Below are positions 8,543 through 16,535 of a stretch of 39,054 nt of DNA, piece after piece (the first letter of the stretch is position 1; each line of letters begins with the position of its first letter). The stretch covers positions 1 through 39,054 of the forward strand of contig AKKQ01000012.1 of NCBI GenBank assembly GCA_000276965.1, given 5' to 3'. The notes beneath the pieces are model-generated. The model did no database searches. It saw only the letters and a program-made list of their open reading frames with translations, and had not been told where the DNA came from. Made by a program: the position numbers and the translations under genes. Source of the stretch: Thiovulum sp. ES. GTDB taxonomy: Bacteria > Campylobacterota > Campylobacteria > Campylobacterales > Thiovulaceae.

Positions 8543-8785
8543 TTAAAAAGAGGATAGTGTTTTAAATTTCTCAAAAAAATCTTGAAATTCTAAAAGTTTA
8601 TTTTGAAGTTTTTGGTTTTCTAAAATAGTTTCTAAAAAAATTATATTTTGCTTTGGAATTTGATTGGAAGCACTCCATCTATTAATTGTCGGTAAAGAAA
8701 TTCCTGTTTTTTCAGCTAATTCTTTTTGAGTGATTCCAAGTTCTCGGCAAGTTTTTTTAACTAAATTTTCTTCTCTGTTTTCCAA
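8543..8785 (-). CDS. XRE-family helix-turn-helix DNA-binding protein
   Basis: The 80-residue protein carries a Cro/C1-type helix-turn-helix in TCRELGITQKELAEKTGIS followed by the recognition helix LPTINRWSA (about residues 12-45). The rest is a short coiled-coil-like tail (ETILENQKLQNKLLEFQDF). It is probably a dimeric repressor or activator of its own operon with the downstream antirepressor-like gene. The TTG start (8785) lies inside the right copy of the 20-bp repeat, which supplies the AAAAGGA ribosome-binding site. Confidence 0.8.
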   Translation of the reverse strand: MENREENLVKKTCRELGITQKELAEKTGISLPTINRWSASNQIPKQNIIFLETILENQKLQNKLLEFQDFFEKFKTLSSF

Positions 8786-8798
8786 AAGAAATCCTTTT
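8779..8798. repeat. 20-bp direct repeat, right copy
   Basis: This is an identical copy of 7596-7615. It spans the ribosome-binding site and TTG start of the XRE gene. The distance between the copies (1183 bp start to start) equals the XRE/antirepressor cassette plus one repeat, the geometry expected of insertion between or recombination at short homologous sites. Confidence 0.9.
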
Positions 8799-8799
8799 A

Positions 8800-10075
8800 C
8801 TATAATCTTTTAATTACTTCTTTTCGACCAAAGTAAGAAACTGGAATAGTATGAAACTCCAAAATTTTAATAAAAAAATCTTCTGCTTTTTCTTTTTCAG
8901 TAATATTTAAATTTTCACTTATATCTATTTTTTGTAAAAACTCTTCAATATTTTTAAAGTCATAGGTAAATCCTTGATTAGCATAAAAAGCATTACCAAA
9001 CTGTAAAGGTTTTTTTCCAAACAAAGAAGCTTCAAGAAGACCTTGTGAAGATAACCCTAACACAAAATTACTTATTCTGAAAAGTTGGTAAATATTGAAA
9101 TTCTCTGTTAATAAAACTCTATTATTTTTTCCAAATGTTTTACTTAATTCATTAAGAGTTAAAGGTGCTTTTAGATTTGCTTTTTTATTTTCCCACGGAT
9201 GAGCTTTAAAAACTATATTGAAATTAGTGTTCTCTAAAATTTTGTAAATAATATCTTTATAAAAATACAATGAATTGATATTGTCGAGCTTAGTCTGAAG
9301 AATTGAAAAATCATTAATAACTTGACCAATTATTAAAACAGTTTTATTTTTATTGGAAAACTCTAATTTTTGTGATTCTTCTGGCTGAACAACATTTTTA
9401 TTTTTCATTCTTGACAGTTTTCTAAAAGCAAAAAATCTATGAATGTAAAAAGAAATGCTTTTTCTTTCAAGTAAATAATTTGACTTTGCAAAATTAGAAT
9501 TATTTGGAATATGTTCATATTTTCTTTCAAAATAGTAATCATTTCCAGTAAAAAAAATGCTCAACTAAAAATAGTGGAACTCCAATATCTTTTGTAACAT
9601 AAATTAAAGCTTGTCCATAAGTTAAGCCCCCAGAAAATAAAATAGCATGAGTTATATCTTTATCGTTCTGAAAAAGCTCTTTCCAAAACAAAACCCAAAA
9701 TTTTGCAGAAGCAATATTTAAAAGTAAATCTTCTTTATTCTCATAAAATGCTTTTTCAAAAATAAATTCTGTATTTGATGAAATTTCTTCTGAATACCAA
9801 TTTGGTAATGTTATAAGAAAAGATAACATTTCAGCTTTTGATAAAATAAAATTATCTAATTCCTTTTCAAACAGTTCTTTTTTTGATAAGACTTCTAAAT
9901 CCTTGTAAATAAACTCAAGCTCTTTTTCATTCTTGAAATTTCTATAATTTCCATGAATCTTTTTGTATTCTTCATATTTTGTTGAATGAAAATAATCAAA
10001 TTTTTGAATCGCTTTTAATAAACTTCTAAAATTACCTTTATTGACATGAATTCTATCTGATAAAACAATTTTCAA
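8800..10075 (-). pseudogene. Capsule polysaccharide glycosyltransferase (KpsC/KpsS-like), split by a frameshift at an 8-T tract
   Basis: Two overlapping minus-strand frames, 9539-10075 and 8800-9564, read as one protein of about 424 residues. The first ends GVPLFLVEHFFYWK and the second opens FFTGNDYYFERKYEHIP; removing one T from the T8 tract (plus-strand A8 at 9550-9557) joins them as VEHFFTGNDYYF. The second half carries VLIIGQVINDFS, FKAHPWEN and VLGLSSQGLLEASLFGKKP, then LQFGNAFYANQGFTYD. These match the GQ, KPHP, EALL and FYAGWGLTxD signatures of capsule beta-Kdo transferases KpsC/KpsS. I chose the TTG at 10075 because AAGGAATTGAT precedes it. As read, the gene is off or makes two fragments. 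Phase variation, a fixed pseudogene, slippage and sequencing error all remain possible. Confidence 0.7.
9550..9557. repeat. Homopolymer A8/T8 at the capsule-gene frameshift
   Basis: The eight-base A run on plus (T on the coding strand) lies exactly where the two halves of the capsule glycosyltransferase gene change frame. Seven or ten bases would restore one frame. Short homopolymers are classic sites of slipped-strand phase variation in capsule and LOS genes of this phylum, though usually with G tracts. Confidence 0.8.
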
Positions 10076-10119
10076 ATCAATTCCTTTTTTTGATATTATA
10101 ACTATTAAAAAGATTAGTA

Positions 10120-10797
10120 ATGAAAGTCGTATTTTTTTACACAGATGACAAATTGTATTCCCAACATGCAAAGCTTTTAGAACTCTCTCTAAAAAAATTA
10201 GGAATTGACTATTTTTCAAAATCAGTTTCAGCAAATGAGTGGCAAAATATTATTGCTTTTAAACCTCAATTTATTTTAGAGATGAGAGAAAAATTTAGAG
10301 GTGATTTAGTTTATATTGATGCCGATGCTTTTGTTCATTCAGATTTCCGACCAAATTTTGAAAACATAACGGAAGATATTGGAGTTCATTATTTAAAAGA
10401 TGAAGAACTTATTAGTGCAACTATTTTTATGAAAGATAGTGAAAAAACTTTAAACTTTATGCAAAAGTGGGTTGAAAAGCAAAAAGCAAATCCTGAAATT
10501 TGGGATCAAAAAGTTATGCAAGAGACAATAGAAGAGTTTGATATTTCTGTAAAAAAACTTTCTCCAGAATATACATTTATTACAGATATTACAAAAGAGA
10601 GATATGCCGATGAGGTCGGAAAACCAATTATTGAACATCTTCAGGCAAGTCGAGAGAGTCGCTACAAAAAGAAAAATCAGAAATTTTTACGAAAGATTTT
10701 TGGAATCAAAAAGAAACCAAATCATAGATTACTTTTTAGACGAAATAGAGTAAAAGAACTTTCAAAAAGTGTAAATATGGAATTTGAGATTGAATGA
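10120..10797 (+). CDS. Putative nucleotide-sugar transferase (GT-A-like), surface polysaccharide locus
   Basis: The 225-residue protein begins MKVVFFYTDDKLYSQHAKLL. It has LVYIDADAFVHSDF (about residues 63-76) with a DAD motif equivalent to the metal/nucleotide-binding DxD of GT-A glycosyltransferases. The middle holds a conserved-looking NPEIWDQKVMQETI segment, like the WDQ part of hexosyltransferases acting on small acceptors. The C terminus is very basic (RYKKKNQKFLRKIFGIKKK), suitable for membrane-surface attachment. It is divergent from the capsule gene at 8800-10075 across 44 bp and overlaps the next glycosyltransferase, so it belongs to a surface-glycan cluster. Donor and acceptor cannot be inferred. 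Confidence 0.65.
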   Translation: MKVVFFYTDDKLYSQHAKLLELSLKKLGIDYFSKSVSANEWQNIIAFKPQFILEMREKFRGDLVYIDADAFVHSDFRPNFENITEDIGVHYLKDEELISATIFMKDSEKTLNFMQKWVEKQKANPEIWDQKVMQETIEEFDISVKKLSPEYTFITDITKERYADEVGKPIIEHLQASRESRYKKKNQKFLRKIFGIKKKPNHRLLFRRNRVKELSKSVNMEFEIE

Positions 10798-11740
10798 TCT
10801 TTTTATAGTTTCTGCACCTTTTCAACTTCTTTCAGCAATTGAGGCAAAACATTTTTTTAAAACTCAAAATTCAACAATTATTTACTCAAAGGAGTTAGAA
10901 AATTCTTTAGATTTTGTAAATTGGAATAGAAAAATTGAGTTTCCAAAAAGTGAAAAAAAGAGCAATTTTAAAAATTCTCTAAAATTTGTAAAAGAGTTAA
11001 AAACAGAGGAATTTAGATACATTTTTGTTGGTGATTTTTTTTCAAAATCAAGAAGCTATTTACAAAGAATTCTCTCCTCCAATTTAAAATCTGAGAAAGT
11101 TATTTTTCTTGATGATGGAATTTTGACAACTCTCCAAAATTTACAAAATGGTTTTAATGGGGAAACTCATTTTTGGAAACTTTTTCGTTGGAAAATATTT
11201 GGATACAAAACAAGTTTAAAAGATTTTTCTCTTTTTACCGTTTTAAATATAGAAAAAGAAAGTTTAGAGATTTTTAAAAATGATTTCTCTTTTTTTAAAA
11301 GTTTAGCAGAAAAAGATTTTGTAGAAAAACCTGAAAACTTCTATTTTATAGGTTCAGCAAAATTTGAAACTTGGAAAATGAGTGAAGAAAATTTTGAGAA
11401 TTTTATGAAAAAAGTTTTTGCATTTGCACAAAAACATCAAAATATCTATTTCGTACCTCATCGCCACTGTTCTCAAAAAAGTTTGAAAATTGTTCAAAAA
11501 ATTGGTTTTCAGGTTTTGAAATTTTCCAAACCGATCGAGTTTGAATTTCTAGAGCGAAAAGAGAAACCAGTAAATATTGCTTCAGCAACTTCAACAGCTC
11601 TTTTAAGTCTAAAAGTGATTTTTGAACCACAAAATGTTTTTTCTTTTAAAGTTCCAGAAAACGAAGTTCGCAAAGATAGAGTTGAAGGAATGCAAAATTT
11701 ATATAAAACTTTTTCAGATTTTGGAATAGATTTAATTTAA
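10790..11740 (+). CDS. Sialyltransferase-like glycosyltransferase (GT52/polysialyltransferase type)
   Basis: The roughly 316-residue protein opens NDLFIVSAPFQLLSAIEA, as in bacterial LOS sialyltransferases of family GT52 and the alpha-2,8-polysialyltransferase family. It also has VIFLDDGILTTLQNL, comparable to the FDDGTGN segment, and YFVPHRHCSQKSL, comparable to the APHPRQ segment. NIASATSTALLSLK near the C terminus resembles the FFSGAALTM-like CMP-binding region. It probably transfers sialic acid or a related nonulosonate, but CMP-sugar synthesis genes are not in the window. I prefer the TTG at 10790 (GGA about 9 nt upstream) to the TTG at 10784. Either way it overlaps the upstream gene, so both are likely co-translated. 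Confidence 0.6.
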   Translation: MNDLFIVSAPFQLLSAIEAKHFFKTQNSTIIYSKELENSLDFVNWNRKIEFPKSEKKSNFKNSLKFVKELKTEEFRYIFVGDFFSKSRSYLQRILSSNLKSEKVIFLDDGILTTLQNLQNGFNGETHFWKLFRWKIFGYKTSLKDFSLFTVLNIEKESLEIFKNDFSFFKSLAEKDFVEKPENFYFIGSAKFETWKMSEENFENFMKKVFAFAQKHQNIYFVPHRHCSQKSLKIVQKIGFQVLKFSKPIEFEFLERKEKPVNIASATSTALLSLKVIFEPQNVFSFKVPENEVRKDRVEGMQNLYKTFSDFGIDLI

Positions 11741-11787
11741 TTTGTATAGAATGATACAATATTAAAAACTAAGGGTAGGAACTGTTT

Positions 11788-12780
11788 GTGTATGCCTCTT
11801 TTAAATCAATAGGTGCTTATGCACCAGAGAACACTTTGACAAATAGCGATCTTGAAAAAATGGTCGATACAACTGATGAATGGATTTTAAAAAGAACTGG
11901 AATTAAAGAGAGAAGAATTGCAGGACAAGATGAATTAACAAGTGATATGGGTGTTAAAGCAGGGGAACTTGCGATTAAAAGAGCTTGTTTGGAAAAAAGT
12001 GAAATTGATGCAGTTATCTGTGCAACGATTTCTCCAGATCATTTTTGTATGCCCTCCACGGCGAACCTCATCGCCCACAAACTAGGTTTAAATCCCGTAA
12101 CATCTTTTGATATTTCCGCGGCTTGTACTGGTTTTATCTATGTTTTAAACATTGCAAAAGCTTTTGTAGAATCTGGTAGTTTTAAAAATGTTCTTGTTAT
12201 TGGTGCGGAAAAACTCTCTTCAATTGTAGATTACACAGACCGAGGAACTTGTATTCTTTTTGGAGATGGTGCAGGTGCTGCTGTAATTGGTAGAACAGAA
12301 AATAAAGAAGAAGCAATTATCGATATTCACACAGGAGCAGATGGAAAATATTCGGATTTTCTTATTACTCCAGGTGGCGGTAGTGCTGAACCGTGTTCGC
12401 TTGAGACGATTGAAAATCGTCGCCACTACATGAAAATGCAAGGAAATGCCACTTTTAAAGTCGCGGTAAAAACTCTCACAAAAGATGTGATTGACATCAT
12501 GGCAAAAAACAATATTCCATCCGAAGCAATCACTCACTTTATTCCGCACCAAGCAAATTACCGAATTATCAAAGCTGTTGGCGATGCCCTAAAGTTACCT
12601 GATGAAAAAGTTGTTTTGACAATTGCAAAATATGGAAACACCTCATCGGCATCAATTCCAATGGCAATAAATGATTTATATGAAAAAGGTGGTTTGAAAC
12701 GGGGCGAACTTATGCTACTTGATGCTTTTGGTGGCGGACTAACTTGGGGTAGTGCCTTAATTCCATTTGGAGGTGAATAG
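11788..12780 (+). CDS. fabH: 3-oxoacyl-ACP synthase III
   Basis: The 330-residue KAS III starts fatty-acid elongation by condensing acetyl-CoA with malonyl-ACP. The catalytic Cys113 lies in ISAACTGF, His254 in FIPHQANYR and Asn284 in KYGNTSSAS, so the Cys-His-Asn triad is complete. The GGGLTWGSALI C-terminal motif is intact. It starts with GTG at 11788 behind AGGGTAGGAA. A TATAGAAT box about 30-40 bp upstream could be its -10. plsX, the usual partner in this phylum, is not adjacent here. The TAG stop overlaps the GTG of the following lipoprotein gene by one base. Confidence 0.96.
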   Translation: MYASFKSIGAYAPENTLTNSDLEKMVDTTDEWILKRTGIKERRIAGQDELTSDMGVKAGELAIKRACLEKSEIDAVICATISPDHFCMPSTANLIAHKLGLNPVTSFDISAACTGFIYVLNIAKAFVESGSFKNVLVIGAEKLSSIVDYTDRGTCILFGDGAGAAVIGRTENKEEAIIDIHTGADGKYSDFLITPGGGSAEPCSLETIENRRHYMKMQGNATFKVAVKTLTKDVIDIMAKNNIPSEAITHFIPHQANYRIIKAVGDALKLPDEKVVLTIAKYGNTSSASIPMAINDLYEKGGLKRGELMLLDAFGGGLTWGSALIPFGGE

Positions 12781-14090
12781 TGAAAAATACATTCTCAATA
12801 ATTACGATTTTAACCGCTTTTTCTGGATGTATTAGTCCAGATGATTGTGAAACTGAAACAGAAATAGTTTATGTAGAAGTAAATAATACAATTGAGATAA
12901 ACACAACAATTGAAATTGAAAAAACTTCAAACTATTTACATGGAATTGCAATTGACGGTTATTTACAAGGGGCAACAGTTCAAATTGGAAGTTATGAAAC
13001 AGAAACCGACGAAAACGGAACTTGGAATCTAAATATTCCTAGTGATATAAATTTGAGTGGCGAAATTATTCAGATTTACGGCGGAATTGATTCAGACACG
13101 GGTGATGAATTTGAAGGTGTTTTAAAAACTCCTTTTGAAAATTTTGATACCGAAATTATCTCAACTCCTCTCTCAACTCTTGTATCTTCTCTTGTTCGTG
13201 AAAATGTTCCTGTTGAAACTGCTTATCAAAAAGTTGGCGAAATAGTTGGAATTGATCCAAAAAACTTGAGAAAAAACCATTTTGAATTACTTGACGAAAA
13301 TATTTCTGACGGTTTGGAAATTGCAAAAAATGCTCTGCTTTTACAAAAGGGAGTTGAAATTGTTTCAGAAAATTTAAATGGAGATAGTTTTGATTTTGAG
13401 CTTTTACAAAAAGGAATTGCAAAAGCAATTTTGAGTGATGAAAATCTCTCAATTCAGAAAATTTTAAGAGAACCAGAAAAAATAATAATTCAACTTGGAG
13501 CAACTCCTGAAGCTTTTAGAAATTTTGATTTGTCAAAAGACAGTATCTCTTTTATTGCCGATGAAGTTGAAAAAATTGATTTTATTGATGGCAAAGATCG
13601 AGAGCTTTCAATTCGAGAACAATCAAAAGTTATTGATTTAATGAGTGAAGAGTTTGAGAGATTTGTTCGAGATGAAAATGATGAAAACTTATCAATTGAA
13701 GATATTGAAAAGAACCTTATTGTTTTTGGTGGAGTTGAAGGAATTGTTGAAAAAATAGACTTTGATGAAAAAAATTCTGACCTCATCGACTCATTTTTCT
13801 CAAAAGATATTGTTAAAGAAAATGTTGATAGCTACGATATTTTGAAGGATTTTGGACTTGAAGACGATGATATTCGACACATTGACGAACATGAAGATAT
13901 TGATTTTATTAATTTGAATTTAGAAGAAGCTGATATTGAACAAATTAGCGATGAGGTTCAAAAAATCAAAGATCGTTTCCCAGAAATTCCTGAGACTGAA
14001 GATAGTTTTCCTGAGCTTCCTCGACCAACTGAAGAAGATTTAGATAATACATTTTACACAGAAGAAGAAGAGTCAAGAATTCTTTACTAA
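12780..14090 (+). CDS. Predicted lipoprotein of unknown function with Ig/carboxypeptidase-regulatory-like N-terminal region
   Basis: The 436-residue protein starts with a lipoprotein signal whose lipobox is LTAFSGC, so the mature N terminus would be a lipidated Cys17. After a Glu/Thr-rich linker, GIAIDGYLQGATVQI...DENGTWNLNIP (about residues 55-90) looks like a beta-sandwich of the carboxypeptidase-regulatory/CnaB type. TPLSTLVSSLV marks the next conserved segment, common in surface proteins with this arrangement. The remainder is a long, very acidic helical region. The start is GTG at 12780, overlapping the fabH TAG, with GGAGGTGAA just upstream. It is probably envelope-anchored and structural or binding; no enzymatic motif is seen. 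Confidence 0.75.
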   Translation: MKNTFSIITILTAFSGCISPDDCETETEIVYVEVNNTIEINTTIEIEKTSNYLHGIAIDGYLQGATVQIGSYETETDENGTWNLNIPSDINLSGEIIQIYGGIDSDTGDEFEGVLKTPFENFDTEIISTPLSTLVSSLVRENVPVETAYQKVGEIVGIDPKNLRKNHFELLDENISDGLEIAKNALLLQKGVEIVSENLNGDSFDFELLQKGIAKAILSDENLSIQKILREPEKIIIQLGATPEAFRNFDLSKDSISFIADEVEKIDFIDGKDRELSIREQSKVIDLMSEEFERFVRDENDENLSIEDIEKNLIVFGGVEGIVEKIDFDEKNSDLIDSFFSKDIVKENVDSYDILKDFGLEDDDIRHIDEHEDIDFINLNLEEADIEQISDEVQKIKDRFPEIPETEDSFPELPRPTEEDLDNTFYTEEEESRILY

Positions 14091-14148
14091 CATTTTGTGA
14101 AGAACTCTGCCCTAAAGGGCGATGGTTTTCGGCACACTTGCTAAAGCT
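14091..14148. other. Small GC-richer spacer with a GCCC-TAAA-GGGC hairpin, possible insertion-sequence end remnant
   Basis: The 152-bp gap before the Amt fusion gene starts with a perfect 4-bp hairpin GCCC/GGGC (14109-14120). Read on the minus strand, the spacer runs CGCCCTTTAGGGCAGAGTTC then TTCAC. This resembles the structured right end of IS200/IS605-family elements. A loosely similar string (CGCTTTTAGGGCGGATTT then ATTGAC) occurs on the minus strand near 28233-28258. No transposase remains, so this is only a suggestion; a leader RNA element or a second terminator for the lipoprotein gene are alternatives. Confidence 0.3.
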
Positions 14149-14149
14149 G

Positions 14150-14170
14150 AAAATCTTTTAAGATTTTTTT
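14150..14170 (+). terminator. Probable rho-independent terminator of the lipoprotein gene
   Basis: AAAATCT and AGATTTT pair around a TTTA loop (14150-14156 with 14161-14167) and are followed by further T residues. The stem is AT-only and thus weak, but with the GC hairpin 30 bp upstream it plausibly separates fabH/lipoprotein transcription from the Amt gene. Confidence 0.5.
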
Positions 14171-14199
14171 CAATTTAAATTATTTTTAATAAACTCCGT

Positions 14200-14205
14200 T
14201 ATAAT
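14200..14205 (+). promoter_or_regulatory. -10 box (TATAAT) for the Amt-chemoreceptor gene
   Basis: A perfect TATAAT sits in CCGTTATAATTCC, 38 nt before the TTG start, with AT-rich sequence upstream but no good -35. A ribosome-binding site AAGGA follows at 14232-14236. No GG-N10-GC sigma-54 element was recognised, so nitrogen control through RpoN is not supported by the visible sequence. Confidence 0.6.
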
Positions 14206-14242
14206 TCCATTAAATATATAAAAAAAAATTTAAGGAAACTAT

Positions 14243-16507
14243 TTGAAATTTTTAGCAATTACACTTTCTCTTTCGTTTCCTCTTTTTGCGGAAAATATAC
14301 AAGAAAGAATGGCATCTTATGATGAACTGAATTTGACTTGGATTCTCATTTCAGCTGCACTTGTTTTGCTTATGCAAGCAGGATTTACAGCTGTTGAAAC
14401 AGGAATGATACGAGCGAAAAACAGTATTAATGTTGCGATAAAAAATGCGATTGACTTAATGTTTGCAATTGCAATTTTCTTTTTAGTCGGCTATGCATTT
14501 ATGTTTGGTGATAGTGTTGGCGGGTGGATTGGATTTTCACATTTTGCACTTTCCGATGTAACAGAAGAGTATGATTTTGCATTTTTCGTATTTCAAGCAA
14601 TGTTTGCGGGAACGGCAATTACAATTGTTTCAGGTGCAGTAGCGGAGAGAATGAATTTTCTCGGTTACATAATTGCAGGTGTGATTTTGATCGCATTTGT
14701 GTATCCAGTTTTTGGACACTGGACTTGGGGCGGAGGTTGGCTATCAGAAATGGGCTTTATGGATTTTGCGGGATCAACAATTGTGCATTCAATCGGTGCA
14801 TGGGCAGGTCTTGCAGCAACTCTAATCATGGGACCTCGTATCGGTCGTTTCAGAAAAGGTAAAGTTGTTGAAATCCCAAGCTACAACCTTTCAACCGTTG
14901 CGGTCGGTATTTTCATTCTTTGGTTTGGATGGTTTGGATTTAACGGTGGTTCGACTCTTGGAATTACAGACAATGTCGCAAAAATTATCTTAAATACAAA
15001 TATTTCCGCTGCATTTGGTGGAGTAACAGCATTTTTTGTCTCAATTCTTCTTTACGGAAAACCAATTGTAGATAAAGTTATGTTTGGTGCCTTAGCGGGA
15101 CTTGTTGGAATTACGGCAGGTTGTGATGTTGTTTCAACTGGTGGAGCTGTTGGGATCGGTGTTCTTTCAGGAATCGCAATGTATTTTGGGGAATATGTTC
15201 TTATTAAATTAAAAATTGATGATCCAGTTTCGGCAATTCCAGTTCATGGTTTTGCGGGAGCGGTTGGGACAATTACATTAGCGATTTTTGCACCAGAAGA
15301 TTCTCTTTCAACTGGTGGAATGTGGTCGCAAATCTATGTTCAAATTTTCGGAGTCGTAACGGGATTTCTTTGGGCTTTTCTTATTGGTATTTTCATTTTT
15401 ACAATTTTCAAAGGAATAGGAATTCTTCGGGTTTCTCACAAAGATGAATATATTGGATTGAATGCTTCAGAACATGATGCAAAACTTGAATTTAATGATG
15501 CTCTCAAAACAATAAATCAGATTGTTGCTTCTGGAGATTTCTCAAAAAGAATGAAAGTTGAACCAAATAGTGAAGTTGCAATTCTTGCGAGAAGTTTTAA
15601 CGAACTTTTGAATGACATTGAGAGTAGTGCAAAAACAATGTCAAAAATAGCAAATGGAGATTTAGCAGTCGAAGTTATTCCACGAAGTCAAAAAGACCTT
15701 TTGCGAAATTCTCTTCAAAATATGATTTTAAATATGAGAAATGCGATTGTTGAAATTCAGGATGGCTCTGAAACAATTCAGAAAAATTTGGCAAATATTC
15801 AACACTCAAAAAATGTTTTTGTCGATTCAAATTCTCAATTTATGAAAGGAATCGACAACATTACAATTAGTTTAGATAATGCGAATCTTGGAGAGGGAAG
15901 TGCTGTTTTGCACAACGACATTCAAAAAGGTGAAAAAGCAATTCGACAATCAATTGCGGATATTGAGGGAGTGAATAACTCTTTGGAAGATATTGTTTCT
16001 GCAATTGAGAAATTAAATTTAAAAGCAAAAAAAGTGAAAGAGACAATTGGAAAACTAGAAGAGATTTCAGACCAATCAAATTTACTTGCATTAAATGCTG
16101 CGGTTGAAGCTGCTCATGCTGGGATACATGGAAAAGGTTTCACTGTTATTGCTGATGAGGTTCAACATCTTGCAGAAAATTCTATGGTCTTGACAAGAGA
16201 TATTGGAAAAATTGTTGATGAAATGCTCAAAGAAGCGGATAATACAAAAGTTCAAACAAGCGAAGGTCAAAGACGAGTTATAAAACTTACAAAAGAGTCA
16301 AAAGACTCCCTTTCGGCACTTGACAAAATTAGTAATTTGACATCAAATACTTTTGCAATTATTTCAAATATTCTTGATTTGATAAAACAACAGTCAAGAA
16401 ATCGAGGTGAGTCTGAACATATGTTGCACACACTCTCAATTTCACTCTCTCAAGTTATGGGAAGATCAACAAAATTACAAAATAGTGTTTCGCACTTTAA
16501 AGCTTAA
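14243..16507 (+). CDS. Ammonium channel (Amt) fused to double HAMP and chemoreceptor signalling domain
   Basis: This is a 754-residue fusion. Residues 1-16 look like a signal peptide and about 28-395 form a complete Amt/Rh channel. Functional residues (E. coli AmtB equivalents) are present: Phe121 (F107) and Phe233 (F215) of the gate, Trp160 (W148), Ser237 (S219), Asp174 (D160), and the twin histidines His182 and His335. The Amt tail motif [19 protein letters not shown] follows at 395-412. Two HAMP-like units come next (about 420-460 with GDFSKRM, 465-505 with GDLAVEV), then a long antiparallel coiled coil. Its hairpin tip at 606-648 reads [20 protein letters not shown] then [17 protein letters not shown], the MCP signature that binds CheA/CheW. 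It differs from consensus at His625 (normally Arg) and Ile628 (normally Glu). There is no CheR-tethering pentapeptide. It starts with TTG behind AAGGA. No glnK is adjacent. It probably senses ammonium for chemotaxis, with or without transport. Confidence 0.93.
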   Translation: MKFLAITLSLSFPLFAENIQERMASYDELNLTWILISAALVLLMQAGFTAVETGMIRAKNSINVAIKNAIDLMFAIAIFFLVGYAFMFGDSVGGWIGFSHFALSDVTEEYDFAFFVFQAMFAGTAITIVSGAVAERMNFLGYIIAGVILIAFVYPVFGHWTWGGGWLSEMGFMDFAGSTIVHSIGAWAGLAATLIMGPRIGRFRKGKVVEIPSYNLSTVAVGIFILWFGWFGFNGGSTLGITDNVAKIILNTNISAAFGGVTAFFVSILLYGKPIVDKVMFGALAGLVGITAGCDVVSTGGAVGIGVLSGIAMYFGEYVLIKLKIDDPVSAIPVHGFAGAVGTITLAIFAPEDSLSTGGMWSQIYVQIFGVVTGFLWAFLIGIFIFTIFKGIGILRVSHKDEYIGLNASEHDAKLEFNDALKTINQIVASGDFSKRMKVEPNSEVAILARSFNELLNDIESSAKTMSKIANGDLAVEVIPRSQKDLLRNSLQNMILNMRNAIVEIQDGSETIQKNLANIQHSKNVFVDSNSQFMKGIDNITISLDNANLGEGSAVLHNDIQKGEKAIRQSIADIEGVNNSLEDIVSAIEKLNLKAKKVKETIGKLEEISDQSNLLALNAAVEAAHAGIHGKGFTVIADEVQHLAENSMVLTRDIGKIVDEMLKEADNTKVQTSEGQRRVIKLTKESKDSLSALDKISNLTSNTFAIISNILDLIKQQSRNRGESEHMLHTLSISLSQVMGRSTKLQNSVSHFKA

Positions 16508-16510
16508 AAT

Positions 16511-16530
16511 TTGTCGGATTTCTCCGACAA
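16511..16530. terminator. GTCGGA-type hairpin between convergent genes (copy 2 of 3)
   Basis: A perfect stem TTGTCGGA/TCCGACAA with a TTTC loop on plus (GAAA on minus) sits in the 28-bp gap between the Amt fusion stop and the rnj stop. It is the same element as copy 1, in inverted orientation. Its position suggests a bidirectional terminator. Confidence 0.65.
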
Positions 16531-16535
16531 AACTT

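Noticed and set aside
7635-8785. Prophage
   Set aside because: Only a regulator and an antirepressor-like gene are present; no integrase, terminase or structural genes are in reach.
9539-10234. Separate 231-residue gene starting at 10234 on minus
   Set aside because: The extra N-terminal residues lie inside the divergent gene at 10120 and look random; the TTG at 10075 with AAGGAATTGAT fits better, and the frame is the first half of a split capsule gene.
12220-12552. 110-residue minus-strand ORF inside fabH
   Set aside because: It is antisense to a fully intact fabH, with Cys/Phe-rich composition typical of reversed codons and no upstream signals.
14091-14242. Ammonium- or glutamine-responsive riboswitch before the Amt fusion
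   Set aside because: The small hairpins match no riboswitch class I know, and most of them lie upstream of the TATAAT, so they would not be in the Amt transcript.
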